Shown in pieces: positions 17,892-31,129 of a stretch of 64,000 nt of DNA. Numbering within the stretch: position 1 is the stretch's first letter; every line of letters starts with the position of its first letter. This DNA comes from Acidothermus sp. (lineage in GTDB: Bacteria; Actinomycetota; Actinomycetes; Acidothermales; Acidothermaceae). The stretch covers positions 1-64,000 of the forward strand of contig JAIMAI010000009.1 of assembly GCA_023512015.1 (NCBI GenBank), given 5' to 3'. Under the pieces are notes generated by a model. The model saw nothing but the letters and a program-made list of their open reading frames with translations. It ran no database searches and was not told where the DNA came from. The position numbers were made by a program, and so were the translations under genes.

Positions 17892-19271
17892 TCATCCGAC
17901 GGCGAGGCTTTCCGCGGACCGCAACGTCAAATGAGTGAGCGTCCGCAACGCCTCGGCGACGTCGCGAACTTCGATCACTTCGGCTCCCGGTTCGCAGACC
18001 CCGGAGCCCGCGGGCACCAAGACGCGGTGGAAGCCTCGGCGCACCGCTTCGGCCACCCGACGGTCGATCCCCGACACCGGACGAACCTCTCCGGCGAGAC
18101 CGACCTCACCGACCGCCGCCAGCCCGGCCGGCACCGATCCATCGGTGGATGCCGTCGCGACGGCCAGAGCAACCGCGAGATCACTGGAGGGCTCGTCGAG
18201 TCGGGCGCCACCCACCGTGGCGACGAAGACGTCGTGACCGGCCAGGGGAAGCCGCGCTCGCCGTTCCAGAACCGCGAGCACCATCGCGACCCGAGCGGCG
18301 TCCAGCCCCGCGGTCGAACGCCGCGGAGCGGCGAGGGCCGACCGCGCGACCAGAGCCTGCACCTCTGCGACGAGAGGCCGACTCCCCCGCACGCTCACCG
18401 TCGGGCAAGTGCCGGGCAGCGGAGCGGCGCGCCGGGTCACGAACAAGCCGCTCGGATCGGTGACTTCCCCCAATCCCCGCTCGGTGAGGGAAAAACACCC
18501 GACCTCCTCGGTACTGCCGAAACGGTTCTTGGCAGCGCGCAGGAACCGCAACGGAGAATGCGGCTCGCCGTCCAGGTGCAACACGACGTCCACCAAATGC
18601 TCCAGCACCCGCGGCCCGGCTACCTGACCGTCCTTGGTGACGTGACCGATCAAGACGGCGACGAATCCGTCGCGTTTGGCTCGGGCTGTGAGGCGAGCGG
18701 CGACCTCCCGCACCTGGGTCACCCCTCCGGACACCCCTTCGACCCCTTCGACGCTCAGGGTTTGCACGGAGTCCACGAGCAGCAGCCCGGGGCGCACCGC
18801 GTCGAGCTGGGTCTCGACGGCGGCCACCGACTGTTCGGCGGCGAGATACAGCTGCGGGTGAACGGCCCCCACCCGGTCGGCGCGGCGTCGTACTTGGGAC
18901 GCCGATTCCTCCCCGCTCACGTACAACACCCGGCCGTGGCGCTGCGCGAAACGTGCGGCGACGTCGACCATCAGCGTCGATTTCCCCACTCCGGGTTCGC
19001 CGGCGATCAGCACCACGGACCCGCCGACCAGACCCCCTCCGAGGACCCGGTCGAATTCGGCCAGCCCCGTCGGCAGCGCCCGGGCGTCGTCCGCGTCGAC
19101 CTCACCGATGGGACGGGCCGGACTCATCGGCGGCATCCCCCGAGCGGACGGCGCACTGCTCACCGCCTCCTCGACGCTGCCCCACGAGCGACAACCGCCG
19201 CAGCGACCAAGCCATTTTGGGGACTCCCAGCCGCATTCCCGGCACCGGTACACCGAACTTCTCCGTGACAT
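17892..19271 (-). CDS. radA: DNA repair protein RadA (Sms)
   Basis: RecA-like ATPase promoting branch migration and processing of recombination intermediates. The 459-residue protein has an N-terminal zinc finger (Cys10, Cys13, Cys24, Cys27), Walker A GEPGVGKST (91-99), the RadA signature KNRFG and a C-terminal Lon-like domain. ATG 19271 directly precedes the zinc finger. It is divergent from the next plus-strand gene with only 74 bp between starts, so the promoters must overlap. Confidence 0.96.
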   Translation of the reverse strand: MSRRSSVYRCRECGWESPKWLGRCGGCRSWGSVEEAVSSAPSARGMPPMSPARPIGEVDADDARALPTGLAEFDRVLGGGLVGGSVVLIAGEPGVGKSTLMVDVAARFAQRHGRVLYVSGEESASQVRRRADRVGAVHPQLYLAAEQSVAAVETQLDAVRPGLLLVDSVQTLSVEGVEGVSGGVTQVREVAARLTARAKRDGFVAVLIGHVTKDGQVAGPRVLEHLVDVVLHLDGEPHSPLRFLRAAKNRFGSTEEVGCFSLTERGLGEVTDPSGLFVTRRAAPLPGTCPTVSVRGSRPLVAEVQALVARSALAAPRRSTAGLDAARVAMVLAVLERRARLPLAGHDVFVATVGGARLDEPSSDLAVALAVATASTDGSVPAGLAAVGEVGLAGEVRPVSGIDRRVAEAVRRGFHRVLVPAGSGVCEPGAEVIEVRDVAEALRTLTHLTLRSAESLAVG

Positions 19272-19345
19272 GACCCGAACGCTACGGCGCAGCACCGACA
19301 AAACCTCGGTCAAGCCTCCGGCCCCTCCCACCGATCCACCAAGAC

Positions 19346-22312
19346 GTGACCATCACGGCACCGGCCCCAAGCGCGTCTGCCGCCGAACCGCCTGCGCTCC
19401 CGTCGACGCCGACCCCCCGTCGAAAGCTGGCACGACGGGTGGCCACCTCCCTCGGGCGTGCGCTGACGACCCTCGTCGAAGTGGCCGGACTCTGCGCGCT
19501 GGTCTGGTGGACGGGCCGGAAGGCGGGGGCGTTCACCGGATTTCCCAAGGGCTACGACGCGATGGGTCACCTCTCCAAGGCCACCTACATCGCTGAGAAT
19601 TGGCCGCACATCTGGTGGAACTACGAGTGGTATTCCGGCCAGCCGACGTTCACCGGAAGCTATCCGCCGGGTTATCACATGCTGCTGGTGGCGGTGGCGA
19701 AATTCGCCAACGTTCCGCTGCCGACGGCGATGAACGTCGTCACCTTCGGGGCCCTGTGTCTGCTCGTCGTCGGTGTCTACGGGACGGCTCGGGCGGCCAC
19801 CGGGCGGCGCATCGCAGGACTGGTCGCCGGTGCGCTGGTGGCGGCGACCCCGACGGTGTGGTCGCAAAACATCGTGCTCGGCCTGTACCCGCGGTTCACC
19901 GCGCTGGCTTTCGCCGCGCCGGCGCTGGGGTGCGCGGTTCGGCACGCGGTCCGCGGCGGCAGGCTCGCCGCCCTGGGTACCTGCGTGTTCCTAGCGGCTT
20001 CCCTCGGCACCCACCCGATCGTCGGAGCCATCGCCCTGGTCGCAGTCAGCGGCATCACCGTGCTTCAGCCCGCGGTGCCGATCGGGGTCCGGTTAGTCAC
20101 CACGATCGCGTGGTGGGGCGTTTCGCTCTCCATGGCCGGATATTTCTACCTGCCCCTGCTGCTCGAAAAACGCAGTCAGAGCCTTTTCACGGATTTCGAG
20201 GTGCCGCTGAATCCGCGGCTCCTGCTCGGACCGTGGCACGGGTCCATCGATGCGCTGCTGCCGGCAACGTTGCCGGCGGCGGCCCTTTGCGCGGTACTGG
20301 CCCTTCGGACGTGTCGCCCTCCCCGGGTCAGCGTCGCGGCGAAGGAGTCGCTCGGTGTCGACGTCCTGGCCCTCTCGGATCCGGACGCCGATCTGCCGAC
20401 CGTCGGCGACCGACGCATCCGGCGTTTCCTGCGCTGGAAGCGTTTCCAACGCGAACTCGGCTACCCGACCCGGCTCGTCGTCTTCTTCACCGCCCTGAGC
20501 CTGCCGTTCTTCGGCTACGGTTTCGTCGGTTATCTCGACGAGCGATTCCCGTATTACATCAACGGTCTGCAGCCCAGTGACCTGCTCGTGTATCCCGCGG
20601 TATGCGTGGCCCTCAGCCTCGGGATCGCGATCGGTATCGTCGTCCGGCTTCTCGGCAAACCTCGAGCGACAAAAGGATGGCCCCGCGTTCTAGGCCGCGC
20701 CGCCGGTCACCTCGCGATCGCGACGATTGCGGCGGTGGTCGCCGTCCGGGCTTTTGCCGTCACCGTTCCGCTCCTCCCTCAGCAGGCGAAGACCAACGAC
20801 ATCCCCGCCCAACAGGCTCGGCTGGCGGTGTTTCCGAAAGCGGCCGACGGACAACGGCAGTACCGCGTCGCAGGGGTCGCCGACTCCGTCACGAAATGGA
20901 TCAACGAGTATTGGGATGCCCCGCAGACCCGCGGTTACGACGACCACGGAGCGCTTTTCTTCGACTGGCAAGTCTGGTTGGAAGACGCACTCGTGGATCC
21001 CGCTTTCAGCCCGGCGGAACGAGATTTCCTGCTCGATTGGTACGCGGTCGGCTGGGTCGACACCGATTCAGGCGCCGGCCCGACCGGAATGTACGACGAT
21101 CCGGCACGTTTCCAATTGCTGGCCCAGGACACGCGCTACGCCGTCCTCGCCAGTTACCGATACCGTGCCGCCCGGCCCATCGTGTCGGTGAGCCGTGCAC
21201 CGGTGGTGCTCTTCGTCGGGGACACCCGTCATTACGACCTGTTCGTGAGAGCCCTGTCGTACGCCGACATCGGCAGCACGACCGTCGTACCGCTGCAAGG
21301 CCCGGCCAGTCTGGACGACGTCACCGCATCCGACCTGCGCCACGCGGACGCGGTGGTGCTCTACGGCGCGCGCATCGGAAAAGCCGGCCGGGACGCCGCC
21401 CTGCTGCGCCGCTACGTCGAAGCGGGCGGACGGTTGCTCGTGGATTCGGCGGACGACGCCGACCAGGTGACGAAACTGCTGCGGGCGAAGGCGAACCCCC
21501 TGCCGGTTCGGGCGGTGCACGGCACGGTCATCGACGGACCGGACTGGGGCTGGCGGCCGTTGGCTCCCACGCTCACCGAAGAAATGCTCGCCAATTTCGG
21601 ACCGGCGTCGTACGCGGGCACCAATCAATGGGCGGTGAGCGGCGCGTTGCTGCTCGCGGATTGGGGTCGGCCGCTGCTGACCGCCGAACGCCGCACGGTG
21701 CTGGTCGGGGGTCGGCTGGGGTCGGGTTCCGTCGTGTGGAGCGGACTCGGCCTGCCGTACCACATCGACGTCTTCCATTCCCAGGCCGAGAGCCGGGTTC
21801 TGGCGAAGCTGTTGCTGGGAGAGGAAATGTCCGCGCCTGCGGCGACCCGCAGCGCGTCCGCTTTTTCCGATGCCGCTCTTCGCTATCGCTTCGTCGATCC
21901 GGATCGACGGGTCATCGACATCGACGGTCGGGCTTCCGGGGTGCTCGTCAAGGAAAGGTGGTCGCCCAATTGGCATGCCACGGTCGACGGCACACCGACC
22001 CGCATCGAAATCGCCGGCCCCGGAATGATGTGGATCCCCCTGCCCGACAAGGGTGGCAGCCATCACCTCGTGTTGAGCTACCGGCTCTCCCTCGTCGAAA
22101 TCGCCGGATACGGCCTCGCGGCGTTGACCACCACCGGCGTCCTGCTGCTGCTCCTCGTTCCCCCGCTCTGGTCGTGGGGACGGCGGCGCCTGGAGGCCCT
22201 CGTCACGGTCGCGGCGCGACCGGTCGTCGGCCGGTTCCCAAGCGACGTGCCGGATCCGCCGGATGCGCCGCCACCGGTTGCCCTGCAGCGAGACGCCGCT
22301 CACAGAACCTGA
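19346..22312 (+). CDS. Large polytopic membrane protein, GT-C-like (PTPS-related membrane family)
   Basis: A 988-residue integral membrane protein. The N-terminal half has many hydrophobic segments and the pattern [32 protein letters not shown] followed by SYPPGYH (written here in parts of one motif region, residues 68-115), seen in bacterial GT-C-type glycosyltransferases. Residues about 600-740 form a soluble Rossmann-like region ([31 protein letters not shown]), and a last membrane segment lies near 925-950. I infer a lipid-linked glycosyltransferase or envelope polysaccharide role. The start is GTG with no clear Shine-Dalgarno. Its 3' end overlaps the converging gene by 110 bp. Confidence 0.7.
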   Translation: MTITAPAPSASAAEPPALPSTPTPRRKLARRVATSLGRALTTLVEVAGLCALVWWTGRKAGAFTGFPKGYDAMGHLSKATYIAENWPHIWWNYEWYSGQPTFTGSYPPGYHMLLVAVAKFANVPLPTAMNVVTFGALCLLVVGVYGTARAATGRRIAGLVAGALVAATPTVWSQNIVLGLYPRFTALAFAAPALGCAVRHAVRGGRLAALGTCVFLAASLGTHPIVGAIALVAVSGITVLQPAVPIGVRLVTTIAWWGVSLSMAGYFYLPLLLEKRSQSLFTDFEVPLNPRLLLGPWHGSIDALLPATLPAAALCAVLALRTCRPPRVSVAAKESLGVDVLALSDPDADLPTVGDRRIRRFLRWKRFQRELGYPTRLVVFFTALSLPFFGYGFVGYLDERFPYYINGLQPSDLLVYPAVCVALSLGIAIGIVVRLLGKPRATKGWPRVLGRAAGHLAIATIAAVVAVRAFAVTVPLLPQQAKTNDIPAQQARLAVFPKAADGQRQYRVAGVADSVTKWINEYWDAPQTRGYDDHGALFFDWQVWLEDALVDPAFSPAERDFLLDWYAVGWVDTDSGAGPTGMYDDPARFQLLAQDTRYAVLASYRYRAARPIVSVSRAPVVLFVGDTRHYDLFVRALSYADIGSTTVVPLQGPASLDDVTASDLRHADAVVLYGARIGKAGRDAALLRRYVEAGGRLLVDSADDADQVTKLLRAKANPLPVRAVHGTVIDGPDWGWRPLAPTLTEEMLANFGPASYAGTNQWAVSGALLLADWGRPLLTAERRTVLVGGRLGSGSVVWSGLGLPYHIDVFHSQAESRVLAKLLLGEEMSAPAATRSASAFSDAALRYRFVDPDRRVIDIDGRASGVLVKERWSPNWHATVDGTPTRIEIAGPGMMWIPLPDKGGSHHLVLSYRLSLVEIAGYGLAALTTTGVLLLLLVPPLWSWGRRRLEALVTVAARPVVGRFPSDVPDPPDAPPPVALQRDAAHRT

Positions 22313-23042
22313 CCAATTCCCGGTACGCGGCCTCCCCCATCAAAGCGGTGAGCTCCCTCGCGTAGGCACGAAAAAGCGGCACGGTTCCGCGGTGGGCGGA
22401 CGGCGACGACGTGCACCACCAATCGAGATCGTGCCCCCCCGGACCCCACCCGCGCCGGTCGTACTCCCCGATCGTCACCAGCCACACCCGGCTACCGTCG
22501 GGCCGCCGCAGCCGTTCGAAACTTCGACGGATCGGGAGCTGCCAGCAGACGTCGGGCTTGGTCTCCATCGGATGTCGTCCGGTCCGCACCGCCAGCGCGT
22601 GGAGGGCACAGCCGATCCCTCCGGGGAATCCCGGACGATTCAAGAAAATGCACGCTCCATCGACCACGCGGGTACGGCGTTTGCCGTCGACGACGGTGCT
22701 GATGCCGCGCCGTCCTTCCCGGAAGAACTGCCAATTGGTCGGATCGAGCTCGGCTGCGGCCGCACGTACCCGCTGTTCGTCGTCCCGCCCCGAGTAGAAA
22801 GCCCCGTGGGTGCAGCATCCGTCATCGGGCCGCCCGGCGACGATTCCGCGGCAGCCCGCCGCGAAAATGCACGACCACCGCGAGGTGAGCCAGGTGAGAT
22901 CGCAGCGAAATACCTGCTCCGGATCGGCGGGGTCGACGAATTCGACCCATTCGCGGGGGAAGTCGAGTTCGACTTCGTCCGGTGACGAGGCGCCATCAGA
23001 TCGCGCGAGTTCGACGCCGATCCGAAGGGGGGAACGGGGCAT
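22203..23042 (-). CDS. Cysteine-rich protein of unknown function
   Basis: A 279-residue soluble protein (ATG 23042). It carries clustered cysteines: [35 protein letters not shown] and DVCWQLP, then WWCTSS. The CC plus GxC...CALH...C arrangement resembles the YkgJ/UPF0153 type of metal or Fe-S binding cysteine cluster, but this is only pattern resemblance. It follows the lipase-maturation-like gene by 52 nt on the same strand. The C-terminal ~35 residues lie over the 3' end of the converging membrane-protein gene. Function not known. Confidence 0.75.
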   Translation of the reverse strand: MPRSPLRIGVELARSDGASSPDEVELDFPREWVEFVDPADPEQVFRCDLTWLTSRWSCIFAAGCRGIVAGRPDDGCCTHGAFYSGRDDEQRVRAAAAELDPTNWQFFREGRRGISTVVDGKRRTRVVDGACIFLNRPGFPGGIGCALHALAVRTGRHPMETKPDVCWQLPIRRSFERLRRPDGSRVWLVTIGEYDRRGWGPGGHDLDWWCTSSPSAHRGTVPLFRAYARELTALMGEAAYRELVRFCERRLAAGQPVAAHPADPARRLGTGRRPVAPRP

Positions 23043-23094
23043 GCTGCCGAGCCTATCCACGTCCGTCGACTCGAGTGCCGCAGGTCGTCTCCCC

Positions 23095-24534
23095 TCAACG
23101 CCGGGAGGCGAGCGGTGTGTCGGCGAGGGCGAGCGGCGGGAGATACAGCCCGACGAGTTCACGTTTCCACCACGCTCCGCTCCGCCGCCGCTCCCGCCAC
23201 GTGGTGAACCGGTAGCGGTAGAGCAGCGCCCGCACGTACCGCGGGGGCTTTCCGTCGAAAGGATCGCGCCGGAGCAGGCGCAGCGTGGCGGGATCGGCTT
23301 GCAGCAGTCGCACCACCAGCGCCACGAACCACGGATGACGCTGCGGGGAGGACATCGCGGCGAACCACATCAACCAGTCGAGCCGCAGATGGTACGGCGC
23401 GACCTGCGGGGGACGCCGGTGCAGCGGACCCGGTTTGCCTTTGAACTCGTATTCCCGCCAGCTCGTCGATTCGTCGAGCCGGACGGCGTCCGTCCCCTCG
23501 ATCACGATCTCGTCGCGGTACCGGGTGATGCTGCCGAACGCCCCGTAGGCGTTGACGAGGTGGAAGGGGTTGAAGGGGGCGTTCATCAATTGCCGCCGCG
23601 ACAGCAAATTCTTCGCCGGCCAGTAGCTGAGCACCACCATGCCTGCGGAGAACGCGAGCACCACCCCCACCCACCAGGGAGGACCAGAATCAACGGACGC
23701 ATGGGTGACTCCCAGGAAACGGTCGTCGATCGCCGAGAAAGCGAGCAGGATCGTGAGCCAGTTGAGCCACGAGAAATTACCGGACGCCACCAACCAGAGT
23801 TGAGTGACCACCACCACGCACGCGCACACCGACGCGACCGGCTGGGGCGCGAAGAGCCCGAAAGGAACGATGAGCTGAGCGATGTGGTTCGCGGCCACCT
23901 CCACCCGATGCAGCGGTTTGGGCAGCCGGTGGAAATACCACGACAGCGGACCCGGCATCGGCTGAGTCTCATGGTGGTAGTACAGACAGGTGAAATCGCG
24001 CCAGCAGGGGTCGCCGCGCATCTTTATCATGCCCGCACCGAATTCGACGCGGAAAACCAACCACCGCAACAGGTACACCACCGGAGCCGGTGGGGCGACG
24101 GCGTCCGACCCGAGGAAGGCCGCGAAGAATCCGGCTTCCAGGAGCAGCGATTCCCAGCCGAACGCGTAGAAGATCTGACCGACGTTCACGATGGACAGAT
24201 ACAGCGCCCACATCAGGAGAAAGGCCAGCATCGGAGCCCACGGCGGTCCGAGCTGAGGAAGACCGACCACCAGCAGAATTCCGATCGCCGCACCGCTGAG
24301 GGTCACCGCGCGCAGCAGGCGGTCGGAATACCGCCAGTGGAAAAGGCTCGGGGCACGCCGCCAGGAGACCAATCGAAGGTATCGCGGAACCGGCAGCAGA
24401 CCCCGCTCACCAAGCAACGCGGGGAATTGCGCGAAACCGGAGAGGAAGGCGATGACGTACAGGGCGGCGATCCCGTGCTGAAGGACCGCCCGCGCTATCC
24501 AGTAGTCGTTGGTGGCGATGGCAGGGACGGACAT
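23095..24534 (-). CDS. Lipase maturation factor family membrane protein
   Basis: A 479-residue polytopic membrane protein resembling the LMF1/LMF2 family (DUF1222). Family-like segments include [59 protein letters not shown] and a C-terminal [26 protein letters not shown]. In animals the family helps fold secreted lipases; the bacterial role is unsettled. Start ATG 24534 overlaps the 3' end of cheW by 40 nt on the same strand. Confidence 0.85.
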   Translation of the reverse strand: MSVPAIATNDYWIARAVLQHGIAALYVIAFLSGFAQFPALLGERGLLPVPRYLRLVSWRRAPSLFHWRYSDRLLRAVTLSGAAIGILLVVGLPQLGPPWAPMLAFLLMWALYLSIVNVGQIFYAFGWESLLLEAGFFAAFLGSDAVAPPAPVVYLLRWLVFRVEFGAGMIKMRGDPCWRDFTCLYYHHETQPMPGPLSWYFHRLPKPLHRVEVAANHIAQLIVPFGLFAPQPVASVCACVVVVTQLWLVASGNFSWLNWLTILLAFSAIDDRFLGVTHASVDSGPPWWVGVVLAFSAGMVVLSYWPAKNLLSRRQLMNAPFNPFHLVNAYGAFGSITRYRDEIVIEGTDAVRLDESTSWREYEFKGKPGPLHRRPPQVAPYHLRLDWLMWFAAMSSPQRHPWFVALVVRLLQADPATLRLLRRDPFDGKPPRYVRALLYRYRFTTWRERRRSGAWWKRELVGLYLPPLALADTPLASRR

Positions 24535-24938
24535 GTCTCGTCCGCACGATACCCGGCCTCCGCCAAGGTCCGCAGGTCGACGAGGAGCACCGGAGCGCCG
24601 TCCGAGGAACGCTGCAATGCCCCGCGGACGTAGCCCGGCAACCGATCGCGGGGAATCTCGCAGGTGGACAATTCGTCCGGGCCGAGCACCGCGGTCACCC
24701 GATCGACCACCACGCCGAGGTGCTCGGTCTGCACCACGAGTACATCGCCGCGACCGCCGCGAGCCTCACGGACGTCGACCAGCGGGAGCGGGACTCCGCG
24801 GAGCTCGATGACGCCGCTCACCGGGGCATCGAGCCCCGGCAGGTCGCGTGGGGCCACCAGCCGGACCACTTCGCGCACGTCCTCCAAGGGGCAGGCCATG
24901 GCGTGCGCCCCGAGTTGGAAGGTCACGTATCCGCTCAC
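24495..24938 (-). CDS. cheW: CheW-like chemotaxis coupling protein
   Basis: A 147-residue single CheW domain that normally bridges receptors and the CheA kinase. Visible features: SGVIELRGVPLPLVDVREA and LGVVVDRVTAVLGPDEL. The GTG start at 24938 is preceded by GGAG. It is the last gene of cheB-cheR-cheW; its end overlaps the lipase-maturation-like gene. No CheA, CheY or receptor gene is in the window. Confidence 0.85.
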   Translation of the reverse strand: MSGYVTFQLGAHAMACPLEDVREVVRLVAPRDLPGLDAPVSGVIELRGVPLPLVDVREARGGRGDVLVVQTEHLGVVVDRVTAVLGPDELSTCEIPRDRLPGYVRGALQRSSDGAPVLLVDLRTLAEAGYRADETCPSLPSPPTTTG

Positions 24939-24972
24939 ACCATCTCCATCGGAGGGACCGGCCGGATCCTTT

Positions 24973-24988
24973 CACCGACTCACCGACT
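24973..24988 (-). repeat. 8-bp tandem repeat at the cheR stop
   Basis: CACCGACT is repeated twice in tandem and runs into the cheR stop codon, giving two TGA triplets 8 nt apart on the minus strand. Confidence 0.8.
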
Positions 24989-26409
24989 CAGCGAGCCGAA
25001 CGGCGTTGCCGCGCCGCAGTGCGTTCGGCCTGCTGGGCGAGGCTCACGCAGACGGCGGCGAGTTCTTCGGGGTCCCGCCCGGCGAAGAATTCCGACACCC
25101 GCTCGGGAGGCAGCCGCCGCACCGTCGCCGCCGCCGCGCGGTAGGCCTGACCGGCCGCCACCGCGTCTCCGATCCGCGCCAGCGCCCCGGCCAGCAGCAG
25201 GTGGGCAGGGGCGTGATCCGGGTCGAGGTAGACGGCTTGGCGCAACTCGGAGATCGCCTCGTCGTCCCGACCGAGATTGACCAGTGCTTCTCCGGTGATG
25301 ACGTGGGCGTCCACCAGGAGCGGCTCGACCCGCGCGGCGGCGGTGGCTGCTCGGACGGCGTCGCCGTAGCGCCCGGTCGCGAGCGCGGCCCGGGCTTCGG
25401 CGAGATGGGCGTCGGCGGAAGCGGGTCGGGGTCGGGGCGCGGCCACGGATATCGAGCTGCGGCCGTGCCGGCGCTCCGGACGGGCCTGACGACGCTCCGG
25501 CCTTTTCCGCCGTTCGACGACGACCGGGTCCGCTCCGATGCGCCGCTGCGCGAGGACGTGACGACGTTCACCCGCCGACCTTCCGTCCACTTTGCGGTAG
25601 ACGAAAGCATCTCCGAGCGAGACCAGGTTGAATTCGTCGTTGATCCGCCACAACGTCTCGGCGTGCCCGAGGAACAGATATCCTCCGTCGCGCAGCACCT
25701 CGTGGAATCGGCGTACCAGCGCTTTGGTGGTTTCCCGCCGGAAATAAATGGTGACGTTACGGCAGAGCAGCAAATCCACCCCGTCCCGATCGAAGGGCGG
25801 ATCGTCCGACACGAGATTGTGCAGTCGGAATTCCACCAACTCCCGTATTTCGTCGCGGACGACGAACCATTCGCCGTCCCGGCGAAACCACCGGGCGAGA
25901 TCCACCGGCTCGGCCATTTGCACGGCCCGCAGCCCATAGCGCGCCTCGCGCGCCGCCTCCAGGGCGCTGCGGGCGATATCGGTTCCCAGGATGCGCACCT
26001 GATCCGGAGTCGCGTTGGGCAGCAGCTCGCGGACCAGCATCGCAACCGTGTACGGCTCCTCGCCGGTCGAGCATCCGGCACTCCAGACCTGCAGTGGCCG
26101 GTCGGCCGACCGAGCGGCGCGCAGCAATTCAGGCAGAACGTGGGTCCGCAGCGCGCGAATCTGCGGAGGGTTGCGGAAGAAATGCGTTTCTTGAATGGTG
26201 ACGGCGTCGATGAGCCGCTGCCGTTCTTCCGCGCCCTCCGGGGAGCGCAGCAGCTCGAGGTACGCCGAGACGCGCGGGATGTCGGCCGACGCCATGCATT
26301 GAGCGGCGGCAAAGGCCAGCGAATCCCGCCGGGTCTCGTCGTGCACCAGGCCGGTGAATTCCTCCAGCACCTCGGCGAGGGCGGCCAGCTCGATATCGCT
26401 GAACGTCAT
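24988..26409 (-). CDS. cheR: CheR-type protein-glutamate methyltransferase with TPR repeats
   Basis: Transfers methyl groups from S-adenosylmethionine to receptor glutamates. The N-terminal ~270 residues hold the CheR fold: all-helical N-domain, ETHFFRNP, the SAM loop WSAGCSTGEEPYTVAM and LLLCRNVTIYF. A basic linker (about 295-325) leads to TPR repeats (about 335-420), then a charged tail. CheR proteins with TPRs often serve alternative, non-motility chemosensory pathways. The start overlaps the cheB stop (ATGA). Total 473 residues. Confidence 0.9.
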   Translation of the reverse strand: MTFSDIELAALAEVLEEFTGLVHDETRRDSLAFAAAQCMASADIPRVSAYLELLRSPEGAEERQRLIDAVTIQETHFFRNPPQIRALRTHVLPELLRAARSADRPLQVWSAGCSTGEEPYTVAMLVRELLPNATPDQVRILGTDIARSALEAAREARYGLRAVQMAEPVDLARWFRRDGEWFVVRDEIRELVEFRLHNLVSDDPPFDRDGVDLLLCRNVTIYFRRETTKALVRRFHEVLRDGGYLFLGHAETLWRINDEFNLVSLGDAFVYRKVDGRSAGERRHVLAQRRIGADPVVVERRKRPERRQARPERRHGRSSISVAAPRPRPASADAHLAEARAALATGRYGDAVRAATAAARVEPLLVDAHVITGEALVNLGRDDEAISELRQAVYLDPDHAPAHLLLAGALARIGDAVAAGQAYRAAAATVRRLPPERVSEFFAGRDPEELAAVCVSLAQQAERTAARQRRSAR

Positions 26410-27557
26410 GATTCGTCCCCGAACGGATCCCCGCGCAGGATCGCGACCAACGCATCGGCGATTTCGTTCAGCGGCAACTGGCGCTGGACGGCGCCGAGCG
26501 CGGCGGCCGCGCCGGGCATTCCCCAGACCGCGCTCGATTCCTCGTCCTGGCCGATCGTGATCGCTCCTGCTTCCCGCATGGCTTTCAAACCGAGCGCACC
26601 GTCGCGGCCCATCCCGGTGAGCAGGACGCCGATCGCCCGCGGGCCCACGTGCTCGGCGACGCTGGTGAAAAGCGCGTCGACACCGGGAACGTGGAATTGG
26701 CTGGGTGGGGGGGTCTCGATGTCGAGCCGCATGTGGTCGCGGACGACGAGATTGTGCCCGCCGGGGGCCAGGGTCACCGTTCCGGGCAGCAACCGGCCGT
26801 TACGCTGGCCGATCACGACGGGGAGCGGGCAGACGCTGGCGAGCCACGCGGCGAGCCCGTCCACGAAGCCGTCCGCCATGTGCTGGGCGACGACGATGGC
26901 CGGGGAGAAATCGGCGGGCAGTCCCGCCAGCAGCTGGGCGAGGGCTTGCGGACCGCCGGTCGACGTCCCGATCGCGACGAGATCGACCGTGCGGTGCCCG
27001 GTCGGAACCTGCGGAGCGACAACGGTCGGACGCCGATGAGCTCGATCATCGCCGTCCGCCCGGACGGCCGCGAAACCGCGGGCCTTGAGCCTCCCGAGCG
27101 GATGTGTGATCACTCGGACGCGTACGGCCACCCGCACACCGCGGCGTACCGCTTCGGCGTACTCCGAACGATCGACTTCAGACGCACGCGGCCGCACGAT
27201 CACTTCGATCGCGCCCGCTGCAAGGGCTCGGGCGGCCCGTTCGTCGTCCCGCGCCACGGTGTACACGAGGATCGGCGTGGGGATGCTCGCCATCACGCGC
27301 TCGATCAGTTCAATCGCCGCATCGCCGGGCAGATCGAGATCGAGCAGGATCGCGGCGGGGCGAAGCCGATCGACGAGGGCGAGAGCGTCGCGAACGTTGC
27401 GCGCTTCCGCGACGACCTCCACCCCGGGTTCCGCCGCAAGAGCGGTCCGCAGGAATCGCCGTTCGACCCCGGAGTCCTCCACGACGAGGACGCCGGCTCC
27501 GCACGCCTCGACGACGGGTTGGTGCGCGCCCGCCACCCTCGCCTCCTCGCCGATCAT
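26406..27557 (-). CDS. cheB: CheB-type receptor methylesterase with N-terminal receiver domain
   Basis: Removes methyl or amide groups from receptors when phosphorylated. The 383-residue protein has a receiver domain (20-130) with phospho-acceptor Asp73 in LLDLDLP and a methylesterase domain (190-375) with Ser199 (GTSTGG), His226 (AQHMADGF) and Asp319 (GMGRDGA). The receiver's conserved Lys before Pro is Arg122 (IVRPR). Start ATG 27557 is preceded by a G-rich stretch; a longer in-frame extension is unlikely. It leads the cheB-cheR-cheW operon, divergent from mutY. Confidence 0.9.
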   Translation of the reverse strand: MIGEEARVAGAHQPVVEACGAGVLVVEDSGVERRFLRTALAAEPGVEVVAEARNVRDALALVDRLRPAAILLDLDLPGDAAIELIERVMASIPTPILVYTVARDDERAARALAAGAIEVIVRPRASEVDRSEYAEAVRRGVRVAVRVRVITHPLGRLKARGFAAVRADGDDRAHRRPTVVAPQVPTGHRTVDLVAIGTSTGGPQALAQLLAGLPADFSPAIVVAQHMADGFVDGLAAWLASVCPLPVVIGQRNGRLLPGTVTLAPGGHNLVVRDHMRLDIETPPPSQFHVPGVDALFTSVAEHVGPRAIGVLLTGMGRDGALGLKAMREAGAITIGQDEESSAVWGMPGAAAALGAVQRQLPLNEIADALVAILRGDPFGDES

Positions 27558-28621
27558 GCCGCCCCCGCCGGCGACGCGACCCTCATCGGACCCCGTCGGC
27601 GCGGACGGCGTCCGACGGCCGCCGCGTCCTGATGTCCCTGTCGTCGGCCACCCGCGGATTCTTAATGCGCCCGTCACAACGAAGGCGGGAAGCCTCGATG
27701 CGGAAGGTCACCGCGACCACCAGGAGAATCGGGCCGTGGAGGCGAAGGGCTGGGGACGGGGAGATTTCCCCCGCACGCTGCTCGCCTGGTACCGCTCGAA
27801 CGCCCGTGACCTGCCGTGGCGCCGACCGGACACCTCTCCGTGGGAAATCCTGATCAGCGAGGTGATGTTGCAGCAGACCCCGGTGAACCGGGTGCTGCCG
27901 GTGTATCTGGCGTGGATCGATCGCTGGCCGACCCCCGCGCGGCTGGCGGCCAGCCCCGCCGCCGAGGCGCTCCGCGCCTGGGGCAGACTCGGCTACCCCC
28001 GTCGGGCGCTCCGACTACACCAGGCCGCCCGCGTGATACAGCAGCGGTTCGGGGGTCGGGTTCCCGACGACGTTGCGGAATTGCGGACCCTCCCTGGAGT
28101 GGGGGCGTACACCGCTGCCGCCGTTGCGGCTTTCGCCTACGGGAAGCGGGTCGTCGTCCTGGACACCAACATTCGCCGCGTGGTGACCCGCCTGACCGGC
28201 ACGGCCTCGCCGTCGCCGCATCCGACCGCCGCCGACTACGCGACCGTCGACGACCTGCTCCCCTCGGATGGGCGCCGCGCGGCCCGGGTCTCACTCGCCC
28301 TCATGGAGCTGGGTGCGCTGATCTGCACGAGCAGCTCACCGCGCTGCGCCGACTGCCCGCTCCGCTCGGCATGCCGCTGGGGTGGGACGCCGACCCGCCC
28401 CCGCCGTCGTCCGGCCTACCGGGGAAGCGACCGGCACGCGCGCGGGGTCATACTCGGGAAACTTCGTGACGCCGAGGGCATCGTCCCGTATCGGGACCTG
28501 GTAGCTGCATGGCCCGATCCCGTCCAGCTCGCGCGGGCCGCGGATTCCCTGATCGCAGATGGGCTGATCAGCAGAAGCGGCGGCGGTTACCGGCTGGGAC
28601 CGGCGTCCGACGTGCGGCAGA

Positions 28622-31129
<2,508 letters not shown>

